Shown in pieces: positions 1-9,404 of a DNA stretch of 64,000 bases (the first letter of the stretch is position 1; every line of letters begins with the position of its first letter). The notes beneath the pieces were generated by a model. That model had not been told where the DNA came from, searched no databases, and was given only the letters and a program-made list of their open reading frames with translations. This stretch comes from Macrostomum hystrix (Eukaryota; Platyhelminthes; Macrostomidae): assembly GCA_950097015.1 (NCBI GenBank), contig CATNEN010000025.1, positions 4,441,001 to 4,505,000 of the forward strand, given 5' to 3'. Made by a program: the position numbers and the translations under genes.

Positions 1-149
1 TGAAGGGTGGCCCTCAAGGGGGTAAATCGCACGACAAGCCTCCAAGCCATAGCTGCGCCCCAAATAAATGTGGCCTCGCCGCGGAATCGAGCTCAGGGAT
101 CTTGGTGCGAGAGGCAAACGCGTTAACCGCTCTGCCACTCACCCCCCCC
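1..149 (-). mobile_element. SINE family A, 5' half (truncated by window edge)
   Basis: Read on the minus strand it starts with a tRNA-like head: A-box TGGCAGAGCGG and B-box GAGCTCGATTCC. The body text (GGCGAGGCCACATT, then GGGCGCAGC) recurs about ten more times in the window. It is a Pol III-type tRNA-derived SINE; only the 5' half lies inside the window. Confidence 0.8.
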
Positions 150-455
150 CAACTGTGTAGTAGACAAGATAGGCTATCAAACTAGCATCCAGAGAGGCGG
201 CTGAACCTGTTATCGGACAAAACATTTTTGCAATTGTGCCATCATGTGAATTCGTATTTTCCCTTTGCACGCCTGAGCCCTCTAACAGTAAAAATAATGT
301 TCCTGTCCTGGCAAAGAAAGAGAAAAGTGAGAAACTAAATATTCTCCCTCGGTTGTTGGAAATTGGGACTTTTGCTGAACACAGTCTCGTAAATAAGGTA
401 TAAAAGTTATAAGTTTCGATGAAAATCAATCCCAGATCTGCAATCGTGCTTGCAG

Positions 456-737
456 TGCAGCTCCCGAATCTGCTACCGCGACAGCCAGATGAATGTCAGG
501 CAGGTAGCCAACCTGAATGTCACACTGTACAATGGCAACTCCAGCTATACCTGCTTCGTGCGCCAAGAGTGGGGCACAAACACCTTTGTTGCACTGCGCA
601 CGAGAGAAATTAGCGAGCCGAAGGTGTTCCACTGCCTGCTGTGGCCGACGCTGGCATTCGGCCTCGGCGGGCTAATCTTCTGGAGCACCTACTGCTGCCT
701 GGGCTGCAAGGTCTGGCCAACCCAGGTGTCTCTATGA
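456..737 (+). CDS. BK-channel beta-subunit-like protein, last exon (copy 1)
   Basis: A 94-codon exon after a plausible acceptor (GTGCTTGCAG, phase 0), ending in TGA at 735-737. It encodes a Cys-rich extracellular part with N-glycosylation sequons (NVT, NSS), then a hydrophobic segment beginning VFHCLLWPTLAFGLGGLIFW, and a short Cys-rich cytosolic tail. The pattern Cys...FHxLxWP + transmembrane helix is that of the second half of KCNMB-type auxiliary subunits (two membrane helices around a disulfide-rich loop), and it matches exon 2 of the gene at 6992-8735. The first-membrane-helix exon is not seen here and should lie before position 1. Assignment to the KCNMB/TipE-like superfamily is by recalled family pattern; that it regulates a Slo/BK channel is inference. 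Confidence 0.6.
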   Translation, partial: CSSRICYRDSQMNVRQVANLNVTLYNGNSSYTCFVRQEWGTNTFVALRTREISEPKVFHCLLWPTLAFGLGGLIFWSTYCCLGCKVWPTQVSL

Positions 738-768
738 GCGCGGTGCTGACACTTGTATTGTTTATATA

Positions 769-774
769 AATAAA
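769..774 (+). promoter_or_regulatory. poly(A) signal AATAAA of BK-beta-like copy 1
   Basis: AATAAA 32 bases after the stop codon of the upstream exon, in an AT-rich stretch. Confidence 0.6.
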
Positions 775-1036
775 TTGAAGCATGTTGGACACGTCCCAAA
801 TTACGCAGCCCTAAATTATTGACCTCTGTCAGTTTTGTTATATTTTCTAATTATACTATCTCCATCCTTTGTATTTTCCTAGCAATAAACCTTATTTTCT
901 GCTATCCCTGTGTCACTGTTAAAAGCCCGATAATGTGTGCCTATTGTACTATTGGTACCAATGTGGTATCATTGCTGACTGAACCCATATTTCATTGCGC
1001 TTTGTCAACCTGTCAGATTCTGGCATCACAGACTTG
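775..1036. other. AT-rich spacer, nothing recognised
   Basis: Low-complexity intergenic DNA between the 3' end of the first gene and the 41-bp array. No coding or RNA signal seen. Confidence 0.5.
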
Positions 1037-2807
1037 CTTATTTCCTAGCTTACAGGGGCGCAACTGTTGGGCTCATGCTTATTTCCTAGCTTACAGGGGC
1101 GCAACTGTTGGGCTCATGCTTATTTCCTAGCTTACAGGGGCGCAACTGTTGTGCTCATGCTTATTTCCTAGCTTACAGAGGCGCAACTGTTGGGCTCATG
1201 CTTATTTCCTAGCTTAAAGAGGCGCAACTGTTGGGCTCATGCTTATTTCCTAGCTTACAGGGGCGCAACTGTTGGGCTCATGCTTATTTCCTAGCTTACA
1301 GAGGGCGCAACTGTTGGGCTCATGCTTATTTCCTAGCTTACAGAGGCGCAACTGTTGGGCTCATGCTTATTTCCTAGCTTACAGAGGCGCAACTGTTGGG
1401 CTCATGCTTATTTCCTAGCTTACAGGGGCGCAACAGTTGGGCTCATGCTTATTTCCTAGCTTACAGAGGCGCAACTGTTGGGCTCATGCTTATTTCCTAG
1501 CTTACAGAGGCGCAACTGTTGGGCTCATGCTTATTTCCTAGCTTACAGGGGCGCAACTGTTGGGCTCATGCTTATTTCCTAGCTTACAGGGGCGCAACTG
1601 TTGGGCTCATGCTTATTTCCTAGCTTACAGGGGCGCAACTGTTGGGCTCATGCTTATTTCCTAGCTTACAGGGGCGCAACAGTTAGGCTCATGCTTATTT
1701 CCTAGCTTACAGGGGCGCAACTGTTGTGCTCATGCTTATTTCCTAGCTTACAGAGGCGCAACTGTTGGGCTCATGCTTATTTCCTAGCTTACAGGGGCGC
1801 AACTGTTGGGCTCATGCTTATTTCCTAGCTTACAGGGGCGCAACTGTTGGGCTCATGCTTATTTCCTAGCTTACAGGGGCGCAACAGTTGGGCTCATGCT
1901 TATTTCCTAGCTTACAGGGGCGCAACTGTTGGGCTCATGCTTATTTCCTAGCTTACAGGGGCGCAACTGTTGGGCTCATGCTTATTTCCTAGCTTACAGG
2001 GGCGCAACAGTTGGGCTCATGCTTATTTCCTAGCTTACAGAGGCGCAACTGTTGGGCTCATGCTTATTTCCTAGCTTACAGGGGCGCAACTGTTGGGCTC
2101 ATGCTTATTTCCTAGCTTACAGGGGCGCAACTGTTGGGCTCATGCTTATTTCCTAGCTTACAGGGGCGCAACTGTTGGGCTCATGCTTATTTCCTAGCTT
2201 ACAGGGGCGCAACAGTTGGGCTCATGCTTATTTCCTAGCTTACAGGGGCGCAACTGTTGGGCTCATGCTTATTTCCTAGCTTACAGGGGCGCAACTGTTG
2301 GGCTCATGCTTATTTCCTAGCTTACAGGGGCGCAACTGTTGGGTTCATGCTTATTTCCTAGCTTACAGGGGCGCAACTGTTGGGTTCATGCTTATTTCCT
2401 AGCTTACAGGGGCGCAACTGTTGGGCTCATGCTTATTTCCTAGCTTACAGGGGCGCAACTGTTGGGCTCATGCTTATTTCCTAGCTTACAGGGGCGCAAC
2501 TGTTGGGCTCATGCTTATTTCCTAGCTTACAGGGGCGCAACAGTTGGGCTCATGCTTATTTCCTAGCTTACAGGGGCGCAACAGTTGGGCTCATGCTTAT
2601 TTCCTAGCTTACAGAGGCGCAACTGTTGGGCTCATGCTTATTTCCTAGCTTACAGAGGCGCAACTGTTGGGCTCATGCTTATTTCCTAGCTTACAGGGGC
2701 GCAACTGTTGGGCTCATGCTTATTTCCTAGCTTACAGGGGCGCAACTGTTGGGCTCATGCTTATTTCCTAGCTTACAGAGGCGCAACTGTTGGGCTCATG
2801 CTTATTT
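1037..2807. repeat. Minisatellite, 41-bp unit, about 43 copies
   Basis: The unit runs from CTTATTTCCTAGCTTACAGG through GGCGCAACTGTTGGGCTCATG. Copies differ at a few fixed positions: GGGG/GAGG, and CAACTGTTG versus CAACAGTTG, which are exact reverse complements of each other. The array ends abruptly inside CTTATTT. Confidence 0.97.
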
Positions 2808-3400
2808 AGGTGCGGCTGGGCGGAGAGAAGCCTGAGCCGATCTGCAAGTGAATACTGGTTTCGGAGGTCCCCCAAAAGTCTGAGGCCAAATTTATGGCAT
2901 CAAAATAGTAGCTATGTCTTAGTTATCAAGCCCGTGTCTAGTTTTTAACATTCATTTGTTAGTTACTGTCGTTAAAAAAAGTTTTTGCACTTTTGCCACG
3001 AATTTTTTTCAGATAGCAACGGTGGCTTCAGTGGGGCGCTCTCAGCAAAGCCGCTATTTTAGCTCAGGCTTCCTGTGTCTCTGTTCTGACAAAAAGCATT
3101 CAAGGAATGGCAAAGGATAGAGAGGGATTCAGTCAAGACTGCCGAGCTAATTAATTAGATTCTCCCCAGCCTGACTTCCATTCCAGCTGACTAGGCAATC
3201 ACTTCACTCATTTCCTTTTGGACGATTTTGTGCCTAAAAATAGCGTTCACGGTGGGATTTTGCTGCACTGGGATTCCGTTTCATTTTTTGTCCACTAAAT
3301 TATCCTTTTCGTTGCTGCTTTCTCAAGGCGCTCGTTTTCTGTAACCTCTGCCACCAGGGAAGCCGTACATAGTGCACATATAGTTAGTAGAACGATTCAA
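2808..3400. other. Unique spacer, nothing recognised
   Basis: Mixed-composition sequence between the 41-bp array and a SINE; no ORF of note and no family match. Confidence 0.5.
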
Positions 3401-3765
3401 GGGGTGAGTGGCAGAGCGGTTAACGCGATTGCCTCTCGCACCAAGGTCCATGAGCTCGATTCCGTGGCGAGGCCACATTCATTTGGGGCGCAGCCATGGT
3501 TTGGGGCTCTTGTCATGCAATTTTCACCCTTGAGGGCCACCCTCCGAGGCACTGCAGTGCGAGTGTACACTGCCTGACGATGAGAAAGTCAGTGCAGATG
3601 TACACACCTGTGTAAGCTTGTGCCTGCGTACAGTATCTGAGTGTGTGTGTGCTCATGAGTCAGCGGAGTGGCAGAATTGCATCCTAGCTGGCTGCGGGTC
3701 TGGTGTCACCAAATGGTGTGCCATTGCCTGCACAGCCCTCCTTGAACTATCATTATTGATTTTTT
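3401..3765 (+). mobile_element. SINE family A, nearly full length
   Basis: Starts GGGGTGAGTGGCAGAGCGG (A-box), B-box GAGCTCGATTCC at about 3452, central body with GTACACTGCCTGACGATGAG, and 3' module GGGTCTGGTGTCACCAAATG followed by an AT-rich ATTATTGATT tail. Length about 360 bp, matching the complete copy at 15396-15749. It works as a reference copy for the family. Confidence 0.85.
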
Positions 3766-4770
3766 ATATTCGGTTCATTTTTACTGCCTGGCCCCTTCTG
3801 AGGCGAGAAGTATTCAGCGAAATATTCCGTCGTATCGAGGTCTCATTGACGCCTGACAGGGTTTTGAACAGGAAGAATTGAAATATCTGCTTTGTGCTCA
3901 GCAGAACCTATGCTATTGAGAATTGCAGCCTTTTTGTGAGTTCGCAATCAGAATCCAAGCTGTGTGTAAAACTATTATTAACCGTTTAGTGCACAAGTAC
4001 ACACTAAAGAGACCCTCTGAGGCCTGGGAATGGAATTGGTTAGGGGTGCTAGTTTAAAATCCTTTTTTATTGCCGACGTGTTCGGAGTGAGGGCTAACAC
4101 AACGAATTGGCTCAACAACTACTTATGATTTCCTATTTTCTAAAATGAGGATCGGTGGGAATAAAGAGATAGGAGAAAAGTGGGCCTCTTTCCGATCTGA
4201 TTTCGCCATTACGAGAGAATACCGTAAAGTCCATCATAGATCATAAATTATGCTTGAGAATAATAAGCTTAAATGAGCACACTTTTTGTGTCTCATAAAC
4301 TATTGTGACAGAATATTATGTAGCTTTCTAAAATATTTTTCGCATTCCGACCCAATTCCCGCAAAAGTGCAAACTCGAGCTCTTTAGATTTTATTTTTCG
4401 AAATTCTTACTTTCCCTGCTGAATCTCCGATCAGATCCAAGACATGGAAGCTTTTCTGTTGCTTAAAAATCTTTATTCTCTACTTCTATTAGTAGTATAT
4501 CAAAATTTCTATTAAAAAATATATATTGCTGTCCAACTTTGAACTCTTCATTAGTGCCGTTGCTGCTCTACAAACATTTTTACATTCTTGTCCTCGAAGA
4601 ATTACTGCAAATCATATGATTGTGCTGTGATCTAGTGTAGTGTAGTGTAGGGCAATTTAAACTGTTAGTTGACAAAAATTTGGAAACAGAATGCCACTAC
4701 TTGTACAATCGTATCATTCTTCATTCTTTTCGATTGAATCGAAGTTGAAAGCTGACGATGTACTCAATCT
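3766..4770. other. AT-rich intergenic spacer
   Basis: No coding frame, RNA gene or repeat recognised. A short GTGTA tandem (4635-4650) is the only structure seen. Confidence 0.5.
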
Positions 4771-6855
4771 AAAACAAATCCGGCATTCAAAGCTACCAAA
4801 TAAAATTGCCGCCAACAGCCGACCTGTCTCATCTCTCCCGTGTCATTTCTCCCCTGTCTCATCTCTCCCGTGTCATTTCTCCCCTGTCTCATCTCTCCCG
4901 TGTCATTTCTCCCCTGTCTCATCTCTCCCGTGTCATTTCTCCCCTGTCTCATCTCTCCCGTGTCATTTCTCCCCTGTCTCATCTCTCCCGTGTCATTTCT
5001 CCCCTGTCTCATCTCTCCCGTGTCTCATCTCTTCCCTGTCTCATCTCTCCCGTGTCATTTCTCCCCTGTCTCATCTCTCCCGTGTCATTTCTCCCCTGTC
5101 TCATCTCTCCCGTGTCTCATCTCTTCCCTGTCTCATCTCTCCCGTGTCATTTCTCCCCTGTCTCATCTCTCCCGTGTCTCATCTCTTCCCTGTCTCATCT
5201 CTCCCGTGTCATTTCTCCCCTGTCTCATCTCTCCCGTGTCATTTCTCCCCTGTCTCATCTCTCCCGTGTCATTTCTCCCCTGTCTCATCTCTCCCGTGTC
5301 ATTTCCCCCCTGTCTCATCTCTCCCGTGTCATTTCCCCCCTGTCTCATCTCTCCCGTGTCATTTCTCCCCTGTCTCATCTCTCCCGTGTCATTTCTCCCC
5401 TGTCTCATCTCTCCCGTGTCATTTCCCCCCTGTCTCATCTCTCCCGTGTCATTTCTCCCCTGTCTCATCTCTCCCCTGTCTCATCTCTCCCGTGTCATTT
5501 CTCCCCTGTCTCATCTCTCCCGTGTCATTTCCCCCCTGTCTCATCTCTCCCGTGTCATTTCCCCCCTGTCTCATCTCTCCCGTGTCATTTCCCCCCTGTC
5601 TCATCTCTCCCGTGTCATTTCCCCCCTGTCTCATCTCTCCCGTGTCATTTCTCCCCTGTCTCATCTCTCCCGTGTCATTTCTCCCCTGTCTCATCTCTCC
5701 CGTGTCATTTCCCCCCTGTCTCATCTCTCCCGTGTCATTTCTCCCCTGTCTCATCTCTCCCCTGTCTCATCTCTCCCGTGTCATTTCTCCCCTGTCTCAT
5801 CTCTCCCGTGTCATTTCTCCCCTGTCTCATCTCTCCCGTGTCATTTCCCCCCTGTCTCATCTCTCCCGTGTCATTTCTCCCCTGTCTCATCTCTCCCGTG
5901 TCATTTCTCCCCTGTCTCATCTCTCCCGTGTCATTTCTCCCCTGTCTCATCTCTCCCGTGTCATTTCTCCCCTGTCTCATCTCTCCCGTGTCATTTCTCC
6001 CCTGTCTCATCTCTCCCGTGTCATTTCTCCCCTGTCTCATCTCTCCCGTGTCATTTCCCCCCTGTCTCATCTCTCCCGTGTCATTTCTCCCCTGTCTCAT
6101 CTCTCCCGTGTCATTTCTCCCCTGTCTCATCTCTCCCGTGTCATTTCTCCCCTGTCTCATCTCTCCCGTGTCATTTCTCCCCTGTCTCATCTCTCCCGTG
6201 TCATTTCCCCCATGTCTCATCTCTCCCGTGTCATTTCTCCCCTGTCTCATCTCTCCCCTGTCTCATCTCTCCCCTGTGTCATCTCTCCCGTATCTCATCT
6301 CTTCCCTGTCTCATCTCTCCCGTGTCTCATCTCTCCCCTGTCTCATCTCTCCCGTCTTATCTCTCCTGTGTCTCATCTCTCCCCTGTCTCGTCTCTCCCC
6401 TGTGTCATCTCTCCCCTGTGTCATCTCTCCAGTGTCTCATCTCTCCAGTGTCTCATCTCTCCAGTGTCTCATCTCTCCAGTGTCTCATCTCTCCAGTGTC
6501 TCATCTCTCCAGTGTCTCATCTCTCCAGTGTCTCATCTCTTCCCTGTGTCATCTCTCCAGTGTCTCATCTCTCCAGTGTCTCATCTCTCCAGTGTCTCAT
6601 CTCTCCCGTGTCTCATCTCTCCCCTGTCTCATCTCTCCCGTCTTATCTCTCCTGTGTCTCATCTCTCCAGTGTCTCATCTCTCCAGTGTCTCATCTCTCC
6701 CCTGTGTCATCTCTCCAGTGTCTCATCTCTCCAGTGTCTCATCTCTCCCCTGTCTCATCTGTCCCCTGTCTCGTCTCTCAGCAGTCAATCCGGCTCTTTG
6801 TCTTATTTCGGACTCCCAATTTGGCAGGCAAGTTTTGCAAGTTTGCCGACCCCTC
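4771..6855 (+). mobile_element. MITE (hAT-type 3' end) carrying a 30-bp minisatellite
   Basis: The last 80 bases (from AGTCAATCCGGC to AAGTTTGCCGACCCC) match the 3' end of the element at 36135-36924, whose 5' terminus is CAGGGGTCGGCAAACT, the inverse of this end. Between is a large array of the same pyrimidine-rich repeat found inside that second element. The 5' terminus here is degenerate (only AAATCCGG near 4778 is recognisable). hAT assignment rests on the recalled Charlie-like terminus; no transposase is present. Confidence 0.65.
4826..6776. repeat. Minisatellite, 30-bp dimeric unit decaying to 16-bp monomers
   Basis: The main body (to about 6250) repeats CTGTCTCATCTCTCCC (16) + GTGTCATTTCTCCC (14) with strict 30-bp period. 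The right edge (6250-6770) is irregular 16-mers such as GTGTCTCATCTCTCCA. Pyrimidine-rich on the plus strand. The apparent 650-725-residue reading frames exist because 30 is divisible by 3; I do not regard them as genes. Confidence 0.97.
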
Positions 6856-6991
6856 ATCTAAGGGCTGATTAGGTCGGCATCAAAAGCCAACTGCCATCAG
6901 CTACGTGCCATATGTGAACTATTATCATTAAATCAAAACCGATTGAAATCCTGCCAGAGCCAGAGCCACACGCCGGCAGTTAAAACTCCAC

Positions 6992-8735
6992 ATGGCGCTG
7001 AAGCGTTGCGATCGCCTCTGCAACGCTCACGGCCTGGCTAAGCTGGTATTTCTGGCCTGCATCACACTCATTACCTGCGGCGTCATTGTTGGCACCATCT
7101 TAGTGCCGCTTATCATACTGCCCTACAGCCGGGAGAGCCAGTTCCTCGATGCCAACTGCACCTACGTGTCCGAGCGGCTCATTGCTAAGCTGCCCTGCGA
7201 GAGCAAATGCAGCAAGGATAAGAGCAGCTTCCCCTGCTATAGCATACTGGTCAGCATTAGCGAGGTCAACCGGACCGGGATGCTGTACGAGAACTTCATC
7301 ACATTCTCTGATCGACACGAGGATCAGGTTTGAGTTTTCTGTTCAAAATCATTGAACTAATCGGTTCAGTGGCATCCTAGAGTATCTTTCGGGCTCGGCC
7401 ATAGACAGTTAACAGTAGAAAGATCATCATGAAATTATGTGAGCAGAAAAAATGGGCCGATTGGTTGAATATTTTGGGAGATACAGAGAAAAATGCGGGT
7501 ATTTGAAATACCCAGTGGTCATTCTAAGTCTGTTAAGCAACAAGAAGCGGCATAGCAGTCACGATTGCTTTCGCAAGTCTCGTCTTAGATGATCTTGACC
7601 ATAGACTATATACATAAGTCTAACAAAAGGGAGCATTTAAGAACTCGGGATCTCTCGTTGGCCAAAATGATTTGGTTATTTTTTCGTCGGAATGATGTCT
7701 ATGGTCTATGGTAAAAACCATCTATGAGACGCAGGCGAAGAAACTTGCAGTTTGCTCTTACAATGCCGCCATTGAACAAATCGGTTTGCGAGCTTTGATT
7801 GTCTATGGCACAAGTCTAAGCATGGCTTTGAATGACTTTGGTAATGACTTTGTGCCTGTTATGCTTATGCCTTAATTAAAAAGGGCGGATAGCTCAGTCA
7901 GCAAGGTGTCGGACTCTGGATCAGATGGTCCTGGGTTCGACTCCCGACCTAGTCTAGAACTATTCGTGCAGCCTTTGGCAAGCTGCTTTGCCCTGATGTG
8001 CACACAGTCTACTCAGCTGCAAATGAGTACCGACATTTCGTCGGGTAATAATAATTCCGGCTGGCGTGGAATAAAGCAGTTCTGTGCGGCAATTCTGTAG
8101 GGTTTGGATGCTGCCGATATGTTTGGAAAAATAAATTCCATTGCTGACACGCGGCTGTCAACCGGTGTCCGAGAGAGCCGGGGAGTACCATAGGTGTGCA
8201 GTCCCCACCTGCTAGTGTGCCTGACACAACACCTGCACTGGCCCTTGGGTCTAGTGTCAATTATTATTATTATTATTAAGGGCTGGGTGTGGCATCCCAC
8301 AGTCCATGGACTGAACAGCCGTTCGCAGCCTTCAGATGCGCCGCGCAATAGCTGCGTCTGTGCTGTAGGCTGTACACCAATTGGCCGAGTTATAATTTGT
8401 ATCCATATCAAGAGTTCTTGTTTGTCCCGCGCGTGCAGGTCTACCAATGCGGCACCGCTCCCTGCCTGTCCCAGGCGGCCGAGAATGTCGCCATGACAAC
8501 CAGATTCATTCGCACTCTCCGCAAGAGCCGCAGCTTCGCCTGCCATTACCGCCGGCCAGCGAAGCCTGGCGCCCCGACGCCGGTGCTTCTCCACCGGATA
8601 TTCTCTCGCCGCCAGGCCACGCACTGCGTGATCTGGCCGGCTGTGGCGGTAGCTGCCGGGCTGGCTTTGCTGTTGAGCACATACTACTGCGCTGGCTGCA
8701 CTGTGTGGACTCAAGACAAAACTGTCATAGCCTGA
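6992..8735 (+). CDS. BK-channel beta-subunit-like protein, two exons (copy 2)
   Basis: Join 6992-7327 and 8439-8735 (633 nt, 210 aa). Donor CAG|GTTTGA and acceptor GCGTGCAG|GTC are both phase 0. Residues about 18-46 form the first membrane helix (LVFLACITLITCGVIVGTIL...). An extracellular loop follows with sequons NCT and NRT and paired cysteines (PCESKC, PCYS, QCGTAPC, FACHY). The second helix begins HCVIWPAVAVAAGLALLL. Order of features, the Cys pattern, the FxCH/Y step before the second helix and the length fit KCNMB subunits (about 190-280 aa). The 1.1-kb intron is filled with SINE pieces. It is a paralog of the exon at 456-737. An insect-type TipE/TEH relationship is the alternative, as both share this topology. 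Confidence 0.75.
7420..7525 (+). repeat. Dispersed repeat, short copy
   Basis: Shares GAAATTATGTGAGCAGAAA, then a GATTGGTTGAATATTTTGGGAG-like block and TTGAAATACCC with 36996-37220. This copy lacks the middle of that longer one. It lies in the intron of the BK-beta-like gene. A weaker relative is at 49479-49555. Confidence 0.55.
7884..8277 (+). mobile_element. SINE family C (tRNA-derived head, ATT tail)
   Basis: The head GGGCGGATAGCTCAGTCAGC is an A-box region and GGGTTCGACTCC is a perfect B-box, spaced as in a tRNA. The body is unlike families A and B until the end, where GGGTCTAGTGTCA leads into an (ATT)n tail at 8261-8277. That 3' module is shared with family A. Only one copy is in the window, so the body limits are tentative. 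Confidence 0.6.
8278..8376 (+). mobile_element. SINE family B, 3' fragment
   Basis: GGGCTGGGTGTGGCATCCCA through CAGTCCATGGACTGAACAGC to GCCGCGCAATAGCTG matches the 3' half of the family B copy at 48247-48520. Confidence 0.75.
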
Positions 8736-8781
8736 GGCTGCGCTGCCGATGCTATGGTTCGTCACTTTCAGCTCGCTTAAT

Positions 8782-8787
8782 AATAAA
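8782..8787 (+). promoter_or_regulatory. poly(A) signal AATAAA of BK-beta-like copy 2
   Basis: AATAAA 47 bases after the stop codon at 8735, followed directly by AT-rich SINE tail sequence. Confidence 0.5.
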
Positions 8788-8798
8788 TATGACAATAA

Positions 8799-9145
8799 TA
8801 ATAATCATTGCAGGAGGGCTGTAAGCCATCATTTGGCACATCATTTGGTGACACTAGACCCGCAGCCAGCGAGGCCACATTCATTTGGGCGCAGCCGCGG
8901 AGAGAAGGCTTGGGGGGCTTGTCGTGCCATTTACGCTCTTGAGGGCCAACCTCCAAGACACAGTTAAATGTACACTGCCTGACGATGAGAACATGACGAT
9001 GCACACCTGTGTGCGTGTGTGCTCAGGAGTCAGCGGAATGGGCAGAATTGCCTCCTCGCTGTCTGCGGGTCTAGTGTCACCAATTTTGCTATTGCCCGCA
9101 GCCCTCCTTTTACTATTTTTCTTTTTTGTATTAGTGATTTTATTA
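8799..9145. mobile_element. Two SINE A pieces fused head to tail in opposite directions
   Basis: 8799-8866 is a minus-strand 3' module (GGAGGGCTG ... GACACTAGACCCGCAGCCAG). At about 8867 it passes directly into a plus-strand body (GCGAGGCCACATTCATTTGG onward) that runs to the usual 3' end (GTCTAGTGTCACC, CCCGCAGCCCTCC). The tRNA-like head is missing from both pieces. Confidence 0.75.
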
Positions 9146-9404
9146 TAATTTTCTTCGAGTTCAAAGATAAATATTATTTTCCGTGCGTGGGCGTACTTCC
9201 TCCCACTGCTTTGTTTTAATTGACGCATTAACGAATTCTCAAACATGTCCGAGGATATTTTCTATTCATAGTTCATGCGCCCACTTAACCTTTTCAAAAG
9301 GAGTATTATTGCACACTTCTGCTTTTGTTTATAGACCAATTTCTCTGTTTAAGTAAAGTCTTATAAAACATAGAGCCAATAAAAAACTACTGTCTGAAAC
9401 CACT

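Noticed and set aside
3401-3475. Functional tRNA genes at the SINE heads (also 7884, 15396, 48247 and others)
   Set aside because: A- and B-boxes are intact but acceptor stems do not pair, and the sequence continues into long repeated bodies with AT tails.
4691-6872. Three overlapping 670-725-residue frames of Ser/Leu/Pro/His/Cys repeats
   Set aside because: They exist only because the 30-bp unit is divisible by 3; all three plus-strand frames are open at once, and composition follows the repeat.
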